Source: an uncultured Christensenellaceae bacterium
GTDB lineage: Bacteria > Bacillota > Clostridia > Christensenellales > UBA3700
NCBI GenBank assembly: GCA_944380285.1
Contig: CALWGZ010000007.1
Coordinates: 1 to 64,000 of the forward strand
Direction of reading: 5' to 3'
Length of the DNA: 64,000 bases
The stretch's first letter is position 1, and the number at the start of each line of letters is the position of its first letter. The notes under the pieces are model-generated. The model saw only the letters and a list, made by a program, of their open reading frames with translations, searched no databases and was not told the DNA's origin. Positions 17,202-26,307 of this stretch are shown piece after piece. The translations under genes were made by a program, and so were the position numbers.

Positions 17202-18016
17202 TCGTCACCTCTCGTGGTCAATTTGTATACCGTGTCCTTGGGGACGCCGTTGAGTTTCGCGACCCTTTTGACCGCCTCTTTTTTGTCCACGCCCGACGCG
17301 ATCATCGCGGCGAGCTGTTCTTCGAGCGAGCCTTGCGGCTTTTGCTCCTCGGCGGAGGCGGCGCCGATGAGCAGCACATATTCCCCTTTGGGCTCGTCGA
17401 TGACGTGCGGCAACGTCACCTCATCCACGCCCTCATACACCTTGGTGAGTTCGCGGACGATATGCACGTCCCTTTCGCCGAGCGTCGCATAGATCAACGC
17501 CAAGTCGTCATTGATCGAGTGGGGCGAACTGTACAGCACGATCGTCCCCTTTGCACTGTCGCACCTTGTCAAAAGCGCCTCGGCATCCTTTCTCTTCGGG
17601 GGCAAAAAACCTGCGAATACAAACACGGGCTCCAAAATTCCGCTCAAAGCCATCGCGGTCGCGACCGCCGTCGGACCGGGCTCCGCCGTCACCTCGAAAC
17701 CGGCGTCTCGCGCCTCTTTGACCAGCAGCGCTCCGGGGTCGGAGATGCACGGCATGCCGGCGTCTGTGACCAGTGCTACCTCGTCGCCGCGCTCGAGCGA
17801 CGCCAACACACGTCTTGCGCCCTCGCGCTCCTTGGGCTTGTAGTAGCTGACCAGCGGCTTTTTGATGCCGAAGTGAGTCAACAGCCCAAGCGTGCGGCGC
17901 GTGTCCTCGCACGCGACCAGATCGACCGCTTTGAGCGTCTCGATCGCCCTCAAAGTGATGTCGCCCATGTTGCCGATCGGCGTGCCGACGATGTGCAATC
18001 TTCCCTTCTTGTTCAT
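17198..18016 (-). CDS. rsmI: 16S rRNA (cytidine1402-2'-O)-methyltransferase
   Basis: RsmI 2'-O-methylates cytidine 1402 in the ribosomal P site. The 272-residue protein has the tetrapyrrole-methylase fold motifs: LHIVGTPIGNMGDITLRA at the start, CEDTRRT, LVTDAGMPCISDPG, and the C-terminal helical domain. The ATG at 18016 overlaps the trmN6 stop as ATGA, which also fits the family N-terminus. Confidence 0.96.
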   Translation of the reverse strand: MNKKGRLHIVGTPIGNMGDITLRAIETLKAVDLVACEDTRRTLGLLTHFGIKKPLVSYYKPKEREGARRVLASLERGDEVALVTDAGMPCISDPGALLVKEARDAGFEVTAEPGPTAVATAMALSGILEPVFVFAGFLPPKRKDAEALLTRCDSAKGTIVLYSSPHSINDDLALIYATLGERDVHIVRELTKVYEGVDEVTLPHVIDEPKGEYVLLIGAASAEEQKPQGSLEEQLAAMIASGVDKKEAVKRVAKLNGVPKDTVYKLTTRGDE

Positions 18017-18729
18017 CTCTCCTCTCCGTACATCTTTGCGACTTCGTCCGTATATTTGCCGTCGCTGTCCGTCACCGTGAGCGTGCGCAATTTCATGCCC
18101 TGCGCCGCGCCCTTGCGCGCAACAACGACAAACGTCTTGGGTTCGACGCCCTCGCGCGCGCGTATCAATATCATCTCTTTGACCGCAAGACCGGCGTTCT
18201 CGACAAGCGCGCACACCTCGGACAACCTCTCCGTCCTGTGGATCAAAAACAATTCTCCGCCCGTCTTGAGCATCGCCGCGGCGGCGCTCACTATGCCCTC
18301 AAGTCCTCTGCCGCTCTCATGCCTTGCCGCCGCGCTCTCGCCCTCTCTCGTCTCGCCGCTGTCCTGTTTGAAGTAGGGCGGATTGCAGACGACGGCGTCG
18401 ACGCATCCCGCGCCGAGCACGCGCGGCATATCCTCGATGTCGCCCTCGACGGGGACGACCTTGCCTTCGAGTTTATTCAGTCTGACATTGTCGCAAGCCA
18501 GCTTGAACAGCCCCGGCTGCTTCTCGATCGCAAAAATTTTGTCCGCCTGCGTCTTGGCGGTCAAAAGGACCGCGATCACTCCGCTGCCCGTCCCGAAGTC
18601 GGCGACGACGCCGCCCCTTTTCACCTTGACGAGATTTGCGAGAATGACCGCGTCGGAGGTGAAGCAATAGGACTCGCTGTCCTGTTTGAGCCTCAGCCCG
18701 GCGCATTGAAGATCGTCGATCCTTTCCAT
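18013..18729 (-). CDS. trmN6: tRNA(Val) (adenine37-N6)-methyltransferase-like
   Basis: A 238-residue class I SAM methyltransferase of the TrmN6/YfiC group, with FTSDAVILANL, ADFGTGSGVIAVLL (SAM loop) and the N6-adenine signature NPPY. It is often beside rsmI in Firmicutes, as here, and is the first gene of a four-gene ATGA-coupled operon. No Shine-Dalgarno site is present; an extended -10 (TGGTATAAT) ends 6 nt before the ATG, suggesting a leaderless mRNA. Confidence 0.92.
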   Translation of the reverse strand: MERIDDLQCAGLRLKQDSESYCFTSDAVILANLVKVKRGGVVADFGTGSGVIAVLLTAKTQADKIFAIEKQPGLFKLACDNVRLNKLEGKVVPVEGDIEDMPRVLGAGCVDAVVCNPPYFKQDSGETREGESAAARHESGRGLEGIVSAAAAMLKTGGELFLIHRTERLSEVCALVENAGLAVKEMILIRAREGVEPKTFVVVARKGAAQGMKLRTLTVTDSDGKYTDEVAKMYGEER

Positions 18730-18735
18730 ACGTCA

Positions 18736-18741
18736 ATTATA
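18736..18741 (-). promoter_or_regulatory. extended -10 of the trmN6 operon
   Basis: TATAAT at 18736-18741, with TGG just upstream on the minus strand, lies 6 nt before the ATG. A TTGCTT 18 nt upstream is a weak -35. Confidence 0.55.
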
Positions 18742-18815
18742 CCATATGCTCAGCTTCGAAAGCAAAACATTTCAATGCACGCTCATGTAAAATTTGAAAA
18801 ACATGGCGCAATAGC

Positions 18816-18843
18816 TTGACAAAGATCACGCTAATCTTAAAGC
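18816..18843 (+). promoter_or_regulatory. promoter-like block upstream of S2
   Basis: TTGACA (18816-18821), 16 nt, TAAAGC (18838-18843). The same hexamers and spacing, with a similar spacer, precede S3 (19520-19547) and occur at 60085-60112 on the minus strand. The -10 is poor for sigma-A, so this may be a conserved element end rather than a promoter. Confidence 0.4.
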
Positions 18844-18893
18844 TAAATATAAACAATTTATCAAGTGCTGCCGGTAAAGAATCGATTAGATAA

Positions 18894-19380
18894 ACGCAAC
18901 CAAGTAGCTTTAAGCGAGCGACTTGGTGCAGGTTTGTGGCGAAAGGGTTGCGAGCCGACGTGGTCGGCGGCATGTTATTATGCAATCCCCGAATGACCGC
19001 GCTCTTCGGGGATTGCCCCTTACGGGACCGCGAGCGGTGAGCGAGCGCTTGTCCCGTGGAGGGTGAGTATTGAGAGGGAACCAAGGAGTAGCGTATATGA
19101 GCCGTAGGCGATTTAGCGTAAATGACTTGGTGCCCTCTCAAAGCGAAGCCTGTGACGCGAGCGTTCCGAGAGGCGCAAAGATGCCCAAACAAGCTTTATC
19201 AAACAGCGAAGAATGGTGCAGATTGGCGGCGAACAAGCGCGAGAGGTGCGGCCCAACCGGGCTCCTGCCCGTGACCGCGCCCGAGACGCGCAGATGAGAC
19301 GCCAAGATGTGCCGTTATTCGCCGTTTGACGCCAAAGCGGTGAATGAAAGCCGCACCCCAAAGGTGGTGCGGAACAGAAA
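18894..19380 (+). repeat. S-family structured repeat, copy S2, with 230-nt insertion
   Basis: It starts GATAAACGCAACCAAG and ends in the CCGCACC/GGTGCGG hairpin followed by AACAGAAA. Where S1 and S3 have a short variable hairpin between GGTTGCGAG and GCGTTCC, S2 has about 230 extra nt with its own hairpins (for example CAATCCCCGAA/TTCGGGGATTG). Bases 19185-19380 are nearly identical to 19705-19899. Confidence 0.65.
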
Positions 19381-19519
19381 TGGCGCGCTATGCGCACAAA
19401 GTTGGCTACACGTCAAGTTGCAATAGGGAAAACTCGTGACGCCAAAAAGCGAATCCAAAGCTCTTTACCTGCGCTTGGCAAAAAGTATTGCAAAATCGAA
19501 AAAATTTGAACACAGTAGC

Positions 19520-19547
19520 TTGACAAAAATTACGCTAATCTTAAAGC
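19520..19547 (+). promoter_or_regulatory. promoter-like block upstream of S3
   Basis: TTGACA (19520-19525), 16 nt, TAAAGC (19542-19547), in a longer stretch shared with the block upstream of S2. Confidence 0.4.
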
Positions 19548-19589
19548 CCAAATTGAACAATTTATAAAATGTAGCAGGTTGAGTGCAGA

Positions 19590-19899
19590 TTAGATAAACA
19601 GAACCACGGAGTATTGGGCAAGCGACTTGCGATGATTTTGCGGCGAAGAGGTTGTCCGCTGTACCTCAATGGTACGCGGACGTTCTCTGAAACGCAAAAG
19701 CGTGCAAACAAGCTTTATCAAACGGCGAAGAATGGTGCAGATTGGCGGCGAACAAGCGCGAGAGGCGCGGCCCAACCGGACGTCTGTCCGTGACCGCGCC
19801 CGAGACGCGCAGATGAGACGCCAAGATGTGCCGTTATTCGCCGTTTGACACCCAAGACGTGAATGAACGCCGCACCCCAAAGGTGGTGCGGAACAGAAA
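19590..19899 (+). repeat. S-family structured repeat, copy S3
   Basis: It starts GATAAACAGAACCACGG and ends GGAACAGAAA. Its hairpin GTCCGC...GTACC-TCAAT-GGTAC-GCGGAC matches S1 in position but has different, still-paired stem bases. The CGGAC/GTCCG stem (19777-19790) replaces CGGGC/GCCCG of S2 (19258-19271). Confidence 0.65.
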
Positions 19900-19901
19900 A
19901 G

Positions 19902-20272
19902 GACCGCGGAGAGTGGTGCAAATTCGCTCCGTTCGGGTTGCGAGATATAATAACACGACAATCGCACTAAAAATTGATTTAAGACCGACCATCGGGGATG
20001 AGGACAAGCCGACAAAAATGCCGACAGCGTTTTGGCTGTCGGCGTATTTGTCGGTGCAAAGCAGTTTTGACGAAGAGATTTTGCGCTGAGACGAGTCGCG
20101 TCCCCGCAGGTCAATACCCTCTGCGGTCTTAACAAGGGGCAAGACGAAGTATCGGCGCAAAAGATCTCGTCAAAACCTTGTCCTCATCCCTGATGGTCGG
20201 GCATATTAAAACGTACACGGTCAGCCGACGAGACGTTCCGAACGGAGCGAAGGTGCGCCGCTATACGCGGTC
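19902..20272 (+). repeat. S-related long hairpin (S4) interrupted by a P element
   Basis: The left half (GACCGCGGAGAGTGGTGC...CGCTCCGTTCGG) and right half (CCGAACGGAGCG...CTATACGCGGTC) pair with each other. An almost uninterrupted version is at 27793-27918, where the stems read GAGCGCG/CGCGCTC and GCCCCGTTCGG/CCGAACGGGGC. The P element 19983-20201 sits in its loop. The right end lies 2 nt from the stop codon of the next gene. Confidence 0.7.
19983..20201 (+). repeat. P-family nested palindrome, copy P4
   Basis: The outer arms pair over more than 20 bp (ACCATC.GGGATGAGGACAAG with CTTGTCCTCATCCCTGATGGT). Inside are a CCGACA...TGTCGG hairpin with inner CCGACAGC/GCTGTCGG, a long AGTTTTGACGA...TCGTCAAAAC stem with TTTTGCGC/GCGCAAAA, and a CCGCAG...CTGCGG loop. 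No open frame of note. Confidence 0.75.
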
Positions 20273-20274
20273 GA

Positions 20275-20958
20275 TCAGTTTTGAGTTTGGTCGGGCATAT
20301 TCCTATACCCATTCGGTCTGCGCTTGCGCTTTTTGGGGATCTGCATGCGGCTCATCATATAGTCGATGACGCGCATCGCCTTGCGCACCGCAAGTTCGGA
20401 GCGGATGGGCAGCATGAGCGGCACATCCTCGTACGCCTTTGTGTCTCCGACGTTGCGCGGGTGATATTTGCCTGCGGCGAGCGCCGGGTCGTCGGGGTCG
20501 AGCGCGAGGTAGAGTTTGAGCGTCTTGCCTCCGACAGCCATCTTGGCGAGCAATGTGCGGCCGCTGCGGTAGCTGTCGCAACGGATGCTGTAACGGCTCT
20601 TGACCTTGCGGTAGGAGACGAGGTGCGCCTGCAATTGGTCGTGATAGCTTTGGATGACGGGTCCGAGCTGCTCCAGCCTGACGATGAACGGGTCTCTGAT
20701 GTCGATCGCGCCGACGCCCTGAGCCGAATAGTATTGGACGGGCTGTTCCTGGACCGGTTCGTCCATCGGGACGGGCTGCTGCTGCCCCACCGGTTGCGGC
20801 TGAGCCGCGACGACCGGTTGCGGAGCGGGTCTGATGAAGCCGGGCTCTTGAACGGGAGCCGCGGGCGCCTCTTCGGGCAAGTCAAATTCGGAGAGGTCTT
20901 CATAGAACTCATCCAGGTCGAATAGTATTTCGAGATCGTCTGTCTTATCCTGTCTCAT
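20275..20958 (-). CDS. hypothetical protein with uncharacterised C-terminal domain
   Basis: A 227-residue protein: an acidic N-terminus, a Pro/Gln/Val-rich linker (residues 30-80), a domain of about 110 residues (near 100-212, with SYRSGRTLLAKMAVGGKTLK and LALDPDDP) and a basic tail (KKRKRRPNGYR). A similar domain seems to occur in the 52484-53260 protein. No membrane segment. The ATG at 20958 follows GGGAGG. The stop lies 2 nt from the S4 repeat. Function unknown. Confidence 0.75.
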   Translation of the reverse strand: MRQDKTDDLEILFDLDEFYEDLSEFDLPEEAPAAPVQEPGFIRPAPQPVVAAQPQPVGQQQPVPMDEPVQEQPVQYYSAQGVGAIDIRDPFIVRLEQLGPVIQSYHDQLQAHLVSYRKVKSRYSIRCDSYRSGRTLLAKMAVGGKTLKLYLALDPDDPALAAGKYHPRNVGDTKAYEDVPLMLPIRSELAVRKAMRVIDYMMSRMQIPKKRKRRPNGYRNMPDQTQN

Positions 20959-21080
20959 CTCTTCCTCCCACACGGATAGATCGGGTAATTTTATATTACT
21001 ACCAACATGGCGGATTTGTCAATCGTTATCGCAATGATTTTGTGTTTTTGCGTGTATGTGCCGATAAAACGCACTTATCG

Positions 21081-21974
21081 TCACTTGAAGTCGGCGAAGA
21101 ATTCGTCGATATAAGCCTTTATGTCACGCCTCGTGCCGCGGTAAGGCCCCGGCTTTTCCATCTTTGCCGAGACGGTCGCGGTCGCCCAAAGCAGCGCGTC
21201 TTTGACGCTCGCGTTTTGGCGTTCGGTGATGTAGGCGGCGAAGGTGGTGTCCCCTCTTCCGCTGCGGCCGCTGAGGTTGCGCGCCCTGATCGGGCAGGCA
21301 TAGGTATGCGTGCCTTCAAAGGCGATGACCTCGGTGTTGTGCGTGATGACGACCTCTTTTGCGCCCCACGCGTGCAGCATCTTTGCGGCGACATATCTGT
21401 CGGGCTGACCGGTGAGGATCTCCGCCTCGGCTGCGTCCGTCTTGAGGTAGTCGATATAGGGCAAAAGTTCCTTCTTTTGCGCCCAATCCTCAAAGTACAT
21501 CGCGCCCGTCTTCTTGTCCGCGTGGCGGAGCAGCGCCTGCACGTCGACCGCGACCTTGCCCTTTTGGGCGAGCGCCTTGATCAACTCGCCGTCGAAGTCT
21601 CCGTAGATGAGCCCGGCGAGGTGATAGACCCCGGTCTCCGCTTCAGGAATGTCTTCAATGCGGAAGGGGTCGGCTTGCCCCAAGCAGGTGCAGGTACGCC
21701 TCTCTTTGTCGGCGGTGTGATACTTGTTGCGTATGGACGTGCTGACGCGAGAGGGGATGCAATATATGTCCTCTTTGGGAATGACCAGTTCGGACAGCCT
21801 GCTCATATCCTGTTGCGCGAGTTTGGTGACCGCCGCGACCTTGTAGCCGCCGGCATACGCCGCCGCGGACGAATAGATCACCGCACCTCCCACCTCGACT
21901 ATCTGATTGTCGAGGTAGTCGATGTTATAGTCGAGCGATATGTGCCCTATGGTCATCGTGTCGTATTGTTTCAT
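21081..21974 (-). CDS. PfkB-family carbohydrate kinase
   Basis: A 297-residue ribokinase-fold sugar or nucleoside kinase. It has the N-terminal Gly-rich region (VGGAVIYSSAAAYAGG), DYLKTDAAEAEILTG and the catalytic anion-hole motif GRSGRGDTTFAAYI. The substrate is not readable. It starts 9 nt after the 1384-residue surface protein gene, with GAGGTCG as ribosome site, so it is probably the second gene of that operon. Confidence 0.87.
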   Translation of the reverse strand: MKQYDTMTIGHISLDYNIDYLDNQIVEVGGAVIYSSAAAYAGGYKVAAVTKLAQQDMSRLSELVIPKEDIYCIPSRVSTSIRNKYHTADKERRTCTCLGQADPFRIEDIPEAETGVYHLAGLIYGDFDGELIKALAQKGKVAVDVQALLRHADKKTGAMYFEDWAQKKELLPYIDYLKTDAAEAEILTGQPDRYVAAKMLHAWGAKEVVITHNTEVIAFEGTHTYACPIRARNLSGRSGRGDTTFAAYITERQNASVKDALLWATATVSAKMEKPGPYRGTRRDIKAYIDEFFADFK

Positions 21975-21983
21975 AGTTCGACC

Positions 21984-24900
21984 TCAATTGCCGGACACAT
22001 AATCTCTGAGATCGATCCGGTAGTACAGATAGCCGAGCCCGACGTGGTCGACCTCCGGCAGACCGGACTCGAACTTCGAAGGATCGGCTTTGTCGTAATC
22101 GCCGGTGTAGTCCCAATAGATATAGCTGCTCTCGTAGCTGTTGTCTTGTCCAAGATCCTCCGTGATCTCCGAAACAAAGCGCGTTCCGCCATCCTTACCG
22201 CCGGCATAATTGAACAAGTCTCTGACCGTCACCGAGATCGGTTCGGGCAATCCCGGGACTTCGTCTTTCGTAAGCGTCACGATGGGCGTTTCCGCTATCT
22301 TGTTGGCAAGAGTCGTGTCCTCTCCGCCGAACAGTCCGGCGATATCGACACCGAACCTTCTGAGCATATCCTGCAATACATTCTGCTCTCCCTGCTCAAG
22401 CCGGTTGATGACAACTCTCACATCATTCAAACCTTCCTCGGAGATCGTAATGCCTGCGCTGACATACATGAAGTCCGGAACGAAGTGCTGCATGTTTTCG
22501 CTGATGGACATCGGTTCGCCTTCCGAGTTCATAACGCCGTTCAGTGCTTTTTTGCCGAGCCTGAGCGTAAAGAGCATATCGTCGCTTCCGCTGATGAGTC
22601 CCGTGCCGTCGAAATACTCTTTGATCGCGTTGTATCTCGCCTCTTCCGAATATCCGGTTTCCGGTGACGCCGGCGTTCCGCTGCTGGGCACGATGTACGT
22701 CTGATATACGGAGACCGCGTCTTTGTTGGTTATGCCGAGCGCGTCGGTGATGTTGTTCATATTTTCCTCGGTCGCCATCTGCGAACCGATGAACGCGTCC
22801 GATATGCGCGTATCCGCGCTCAACCCATTGACACTGAACGGCGCGATCCTTTCGGTATATCCGAGCGCCTTGATTTTTTCGCCGTTGGCTTGCCCGTAGC
22901 CGTCAAGCCCCGCCCACAGCTCCTTGATCGTGCTTCTGAACAATACGTCAGAGGGACGCTTGTCGGAAATCGTGCCGTCCTCCTCTTCCCAGATCGCGGC
23001 GGTCGCGACCTCGAAGACATTGCCGAGCCTCACATTCTTGTTCGTTCCGTCGATGTCCAACGTGACCGCTCCGCCCGAAGTCAGCGAGTCGAACGCGTCG
23101 TTGATGTCTGTCGAGATATCTTTTTCGACGCTCTCTTTCGTCATATCGTTCTTTCCGGACAGCCTTGCGACGAAGAACATCGTCTTGGTCATCAAATCGT
23201 CTTCGATACCGTTGAGATTGACCGACGTCTCAAACTCCGTCTCGCCCTCGGTGATCGTGACGAACACGGACATCTTTTCGGGAAACAGCGGCTTATACTT
23301 TGCCGCGCTTGAGTCCACTCCTTCCGCTTCGGCATTGACTGTTCCGGTGACCTCGAAGACAATACGGTCTTTGCTGCCTGCGTCATCTTTTTCGATCGTA
23401 CTGCTTGTGATGACGGTTTCGGTCAAGATCGAAATGCTCGCCATATCCAACTTGCCCGAGCCCTTGATCAATGCGGCGATATCGGTCGCGTTGAACAGCG
23501 GATCGAGGTCGCCGATCGGGGTCGTATCCTGGACCATATACGTCTTGCCGTCCTGTACGCTGTCGCTGCTGACTCTCAGCTTGCCGAGATTCGTTTTGAG
23601 CGTTTTGATCTCATCGAAAAGCCCCTCTGCATTTTCGCTGGTCAAATTGACATAATACTTCTTGTCCAATTCGCTTTTTACATTAGCGATATCCTTTCCG
23701 AGATCGCTGCCCGTCGTCTCATATCCGTACATTGCGTCGAGGATGGTATAAAGTTCCGCGTCGTCGATCGCATAAAGTTCTTCGAATTCCTCTTTGGTCA
23801 TCTCCTCCGCAAGCTGGGGATCATAGCTGTACGAGAAGATCTCGTTTGCGGAAATGACCTGGAAGATGTTGGGGAACAGCACGTTGTCCTTTGTAAACTC
23901 GAGGGTGCCGCCCAATCTCACGCCCAGCTCGTCGAACGCCGAAGCGATCGTGTCGCCGACCATCTCGCAGATCTCGTCATAATTGTCGATGACGATCACT
24001 CCGCTTTCCGTTTCCATCTCAAGATTGACGCCGAACAGCGCGAGCAGATTGAAAATGGTCTCGAAGTCCGCCGCCGATTGTCCGTCGCCGTACTCCTCGT
24101 CGACATCGTTGATCGTGATCGTGACTTCGCTCGTGCCGTCGAGGGAGTAGTTGACGTTGAGATAGATCGCTTTCGGCAGCAGCTGCGTGACGAGGTCCGC
24201 CATCGGGTCGGACTCGCCTTCCTCCTCCCCTCCGAGCGACTCTTCGACCAGCGCAAGCAGATCCGCCTTGATCGTCAACGTGATTGCGCCTGTCGTGCCG
24301 TTGTCGAGATATGCCGCCTTGAGCACCTTTGCCGGCATACCGGCGATGCCTCCTTCCGTCTGCGTGCCGAGATAGCCGTTGATCAATCCGGGCAGAGCGT
24401 TGTAATCGGCGACGGGTTTGAACTCGTCGGCGTCGTAGACGTAGTCGTCGCCCTTGTTCCAATTTTCCTTGTCCGCGATCTCGATCTGCTTGATCATGTC
24501 TTCGCTCATCAGATCTTGGATGTTGTCGAACAGCGTCTCTGCGGTGAGCACGCGCTCTCCCGCCTCGTTGATGTTGTTGAAATAGTATTGGCTCGTCAAC
24601 GTGCCCTTCACTCCGTCTCCGTCTATGAATCTGTCGAGGTTGGCGGCAAGCGCCACGTCGCTGTATTCGTCGTCGGCGTCCACATCGGGATACTCTTCCG
24701 CCATGCGGTCGTACGGCACTTGGACGTCGCGCATGATCGCAAGGAATTGACCTTGACTGATGTTGTCCGCGCCCAAGATGGACAGCATGAACTCGATCGG
24801 CTTGGTTTGGAAGACGCCGTTGCTGTCCTCGGTGTTGGTGAAGTTGAGCATGATCGTCTCGTTGAGCGAGGCGATGGTGTTCGCGACGATGCCGCCCGCG

Positions 24901-26138
24901 ATCTGCGGTATCGACATTGACACGCCGTTCTCTTCGGGATCGAGAACGCCGTTGAGGTTGACGTCGACGTCGGTCATCTGCAGATATTGCCCTTGGAAGA
25001 GCTTGTCGATCAGCTCCTGCTTGCCCTCGTCTTCGACGTTGTTGTAGGTGACATAAGCCGCCCTGTCGGTGTCGTTGGGATAGACCGCGACGGTCAGATA
25101 GAGCATATCGGGCAAAATCTTTTTCAGCACCGAGATGATCGTACCGCTCATTCCGTCCAGAGTGCCGGCGAGGTCGGGCTTGCTCTCGGCGATCTGCGGG
25201 CGGAGGATGTTGTCGTACGCGTTGCGCGCAATACCTTCGATGTTGTCGCCGATGTTGACCGAAACGGTGGCAAGCACGCGCGTATCGTCTTGACGCGCGA
25301 CGCTCTCGACGCCGTCGATGACGACTTGCTCGACCTTGATGAGGTTGGGGAAGTCTATCGCATATTGCTGACTGATCTCGACGAGCTGATCGATCTCGAA
25401 AGCGGTCTGCATTGCCTCGTTGAGCACCGCGGCAAGCTCCTTGTCTCCGATCTCGAGCACCTCTTTTTCGAGATCCTCGTTTGTCTGTTTGTCAAGTCTG
25501 TCAAAGTCAAACTCCAGCCTTTCGAGCAGTGCGTTGAGCGGATCGCTGCCGGTGTCCGGATTTTCGGCGTTGACGTCGTCGCCGACGCGGCTCTCTTCGC
25601 CCTCTCCTTCGGACGGCATCACCGCGTTGACGATGTCAGCGATCGTGATGTCGCAGTCCGCAGACAGATACATCCCCTCTTTGAACGAAGCGTAAAAGCT
25701 GTCGAGATCCGCCTCGGGGTCGTACGGATTGGTGACGACCTTGTCGGGATCGACCTCGTACATCTCGGACGCGAGCGAGAACGCCTCGGGCAGGCTGAGG
25801 TTGACATAGGGATATGCATATCTGTCCCACGCCCACAGCGCGCTGCCGCAGCCGACGCACGCGATGACGACCAAGAGCAGCATCACGCATACAAGCAGTC
25901 CGACGCCGGGGCCGTGATATCTGTGCACCCTGCGCTGAGGGTCCACCTTTTTGCCGTAGCGGATCTCACTTTGCTTGGGCGGCAGGTTGTAGCCTACGGT
26001 GTTCTCGAGGCCGCCCTTACCGGCGACGACGCGCTCGGACTCATAGTCCAACAGCAGGTCGTTTTCGGGACCCGCCTTGGAGACGCGCTTGGGATCGAAC
26101 TTGGTGTCGATGTTGTTCAAATCGGTTTTCTTGCTCAT
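21984..26138 (-). CDS. giant single-pass surface protein with four internal repeats
   Basis: A 1384-residue protein: about 75 cytoplasmic residues, one membrane segment (GLLVCVMLLLVVIACVGCG, about 80-100), then about 1280 extracytoplasmic residues. Four similar beta-rich units are marked by LPDMLYLTVAVY near 349, LPKAIYLNVNYS near 658, FPEKMSVFVTIT near 954 and VPDFMYVSAGIT near 1223, spaced 270-310 residues. A Ca-loop-like DVNLNGVLDPEE lies near 390. No sortase signal. I recognise no family. An extended -10 promoter lies upstream. Confidence 0.8.
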   Translation of the reverse strand: MSKKTDLNNIDTKFDPKRVSKAGPENDLLLDYESERVVAGKGGLENTVGYNLPPKQSEIRYGKKVDPQRRVHRYHGPGVGLLVCVMLLLVVIACVGCGSALWAWDRYAYPYVNLSLPEAFSLASEMYEVDPDKVVTNPYDPEADLDSFYASFKEGMYLSADCDITIADIVNAVMPSEGEGEESRVGDDVNAENPDTGSDPLNALLERLEFDFDRLDKQTNEDLEKEVLEIGDKELAAVLNEAMQTAFEIDQLVEISQQYAIDFPNLIKVEQVVIDGVESVARQDDTRVLATVSVNIGDNIEGIARNAYDNILRPQIAESKPDLAGTLDGMSGTIISVLKKILPDMLYLTVAVYPNDTDRAAYVTYNNVEDEGKQELIDKLFQGQYLQMTDVDVNLNGVLDPEENGVSMSIPQIAGGIVANTIASLNETIMLNFTNTEDSNGVFQTKPIEFMLSILGADNISQGQFLAIMRDVQVPYDRMAEEYPDVDADDEYSDVALAANLDRFIDGDGVKGTLTSQYYFNNINEAGERVLTAETLFDNIQDLMSEDMIKQIEIADKENWNKGDDYVYDADEFKPVADYNALPGLINGYLGTQTEGGIAGMPAKVLKAAYLDNGTTGAITLTIKADLLALVEESLGGEEEGESDPMADLVTQLLPKAIYLNVNYSLDGTSEVTITINDVDEEYGDGQSAADFETIFNLLALFGVNLEMETESGVIVIDNYDEICEMVGDTIASAFDELGVRLGGTLEFTKDNVLFPNIFQVISANEIFSYSYDPQLAEEMTKEEFEELYAIDDAELYTILDAMYGYETTGSDLGKDIANVKSELDKKYYVNLTSENAEGLFDEIKTLKTNLGKLRVSSDSVQDGKTYMVQDTTPIGDLDPLFNATDIAALIKGSGKLDMASISILTETVITSSTIEKDDAGSKDRIVFEVTGTVNAEAEGVDSSAAKYKPLFPEKMSVFVTITEGETEFETSVNLNGIEDDLMTKTMFFVARLSGKNDMTKESVEKDISTDINDAFDSLTSGGAVTLDIDGTNKNVRLGNVFEVATAAIWEEEDGTISDKRPSDVLFRSTIKELWAGLDGYGQANGEKIKALGYTERIAPFSVNGLSADTRISDAFIGSQMATEENMNNITDALGITNKDAVSVYQTYIVPSSGTPASPETGYSEEARYNAIKEYFDGTGLISGSDDMLFTLRLGKKALNGVMNSEGEPMSISENMQHFVPDFMYVSAGITISEEGLNDVRVVINRLEQGEQNVLQDMLRRFGVDIAGLFGGEDTTLANKIAETPIVTLTKDEVPGLPEPISVTVRDLFNYAGGKDGGTRFVSEITEDLGQDNSYESSYIYWDYTGDYDKADPSKFESGLPEVDHVGLGYLYYRIDLRDYVSGN

Positions 26139-26170
26139 AGATAAACCTTCTCCAAATACATTCTGCGACT

Positions 26171-26200
26171 ATTATATCATAGCGCGCACGCGTTTGTAAA
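26171..26200 (-). promoter_or_regulatory. promoter of the giant surface protein operon
   Basis: TTTACA (26195-26200), an 18-nt spacer and TATAAT (26171-26176), with a TGA extended -10. Confidence 0.65.
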
Positions 26201-26272
26201 TATTTATAACCACAATTTTGAAGACATTTTGGCGGCAGATTTTTCCCGGGCGGCAGATCTCCCGTTTTACCG

Positions 26273-26301
26273 TTGACTATCTCGCCGCAAAGGGCTATAA
26301 T
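26273..26301 (+). promoter_or_regulatory. GDSL esterase promoter, leaderless arrangement
   Basis: TTGACT (26273-26278), a 17-nt spacer and TATAAT (26296-26301), with the ATG at 26308, only 6 nt later. No ribosome site is present. Confidence 0.75.
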
Positions 26302-26307
26302 GAAGAT

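Noticed and set aside
18894..19899. RNase P RNA, tmRNA or SRP RNA
   Set aside because: None of the conserved core sequences is present, and several copies exist, whereas those RNAs are single copy.
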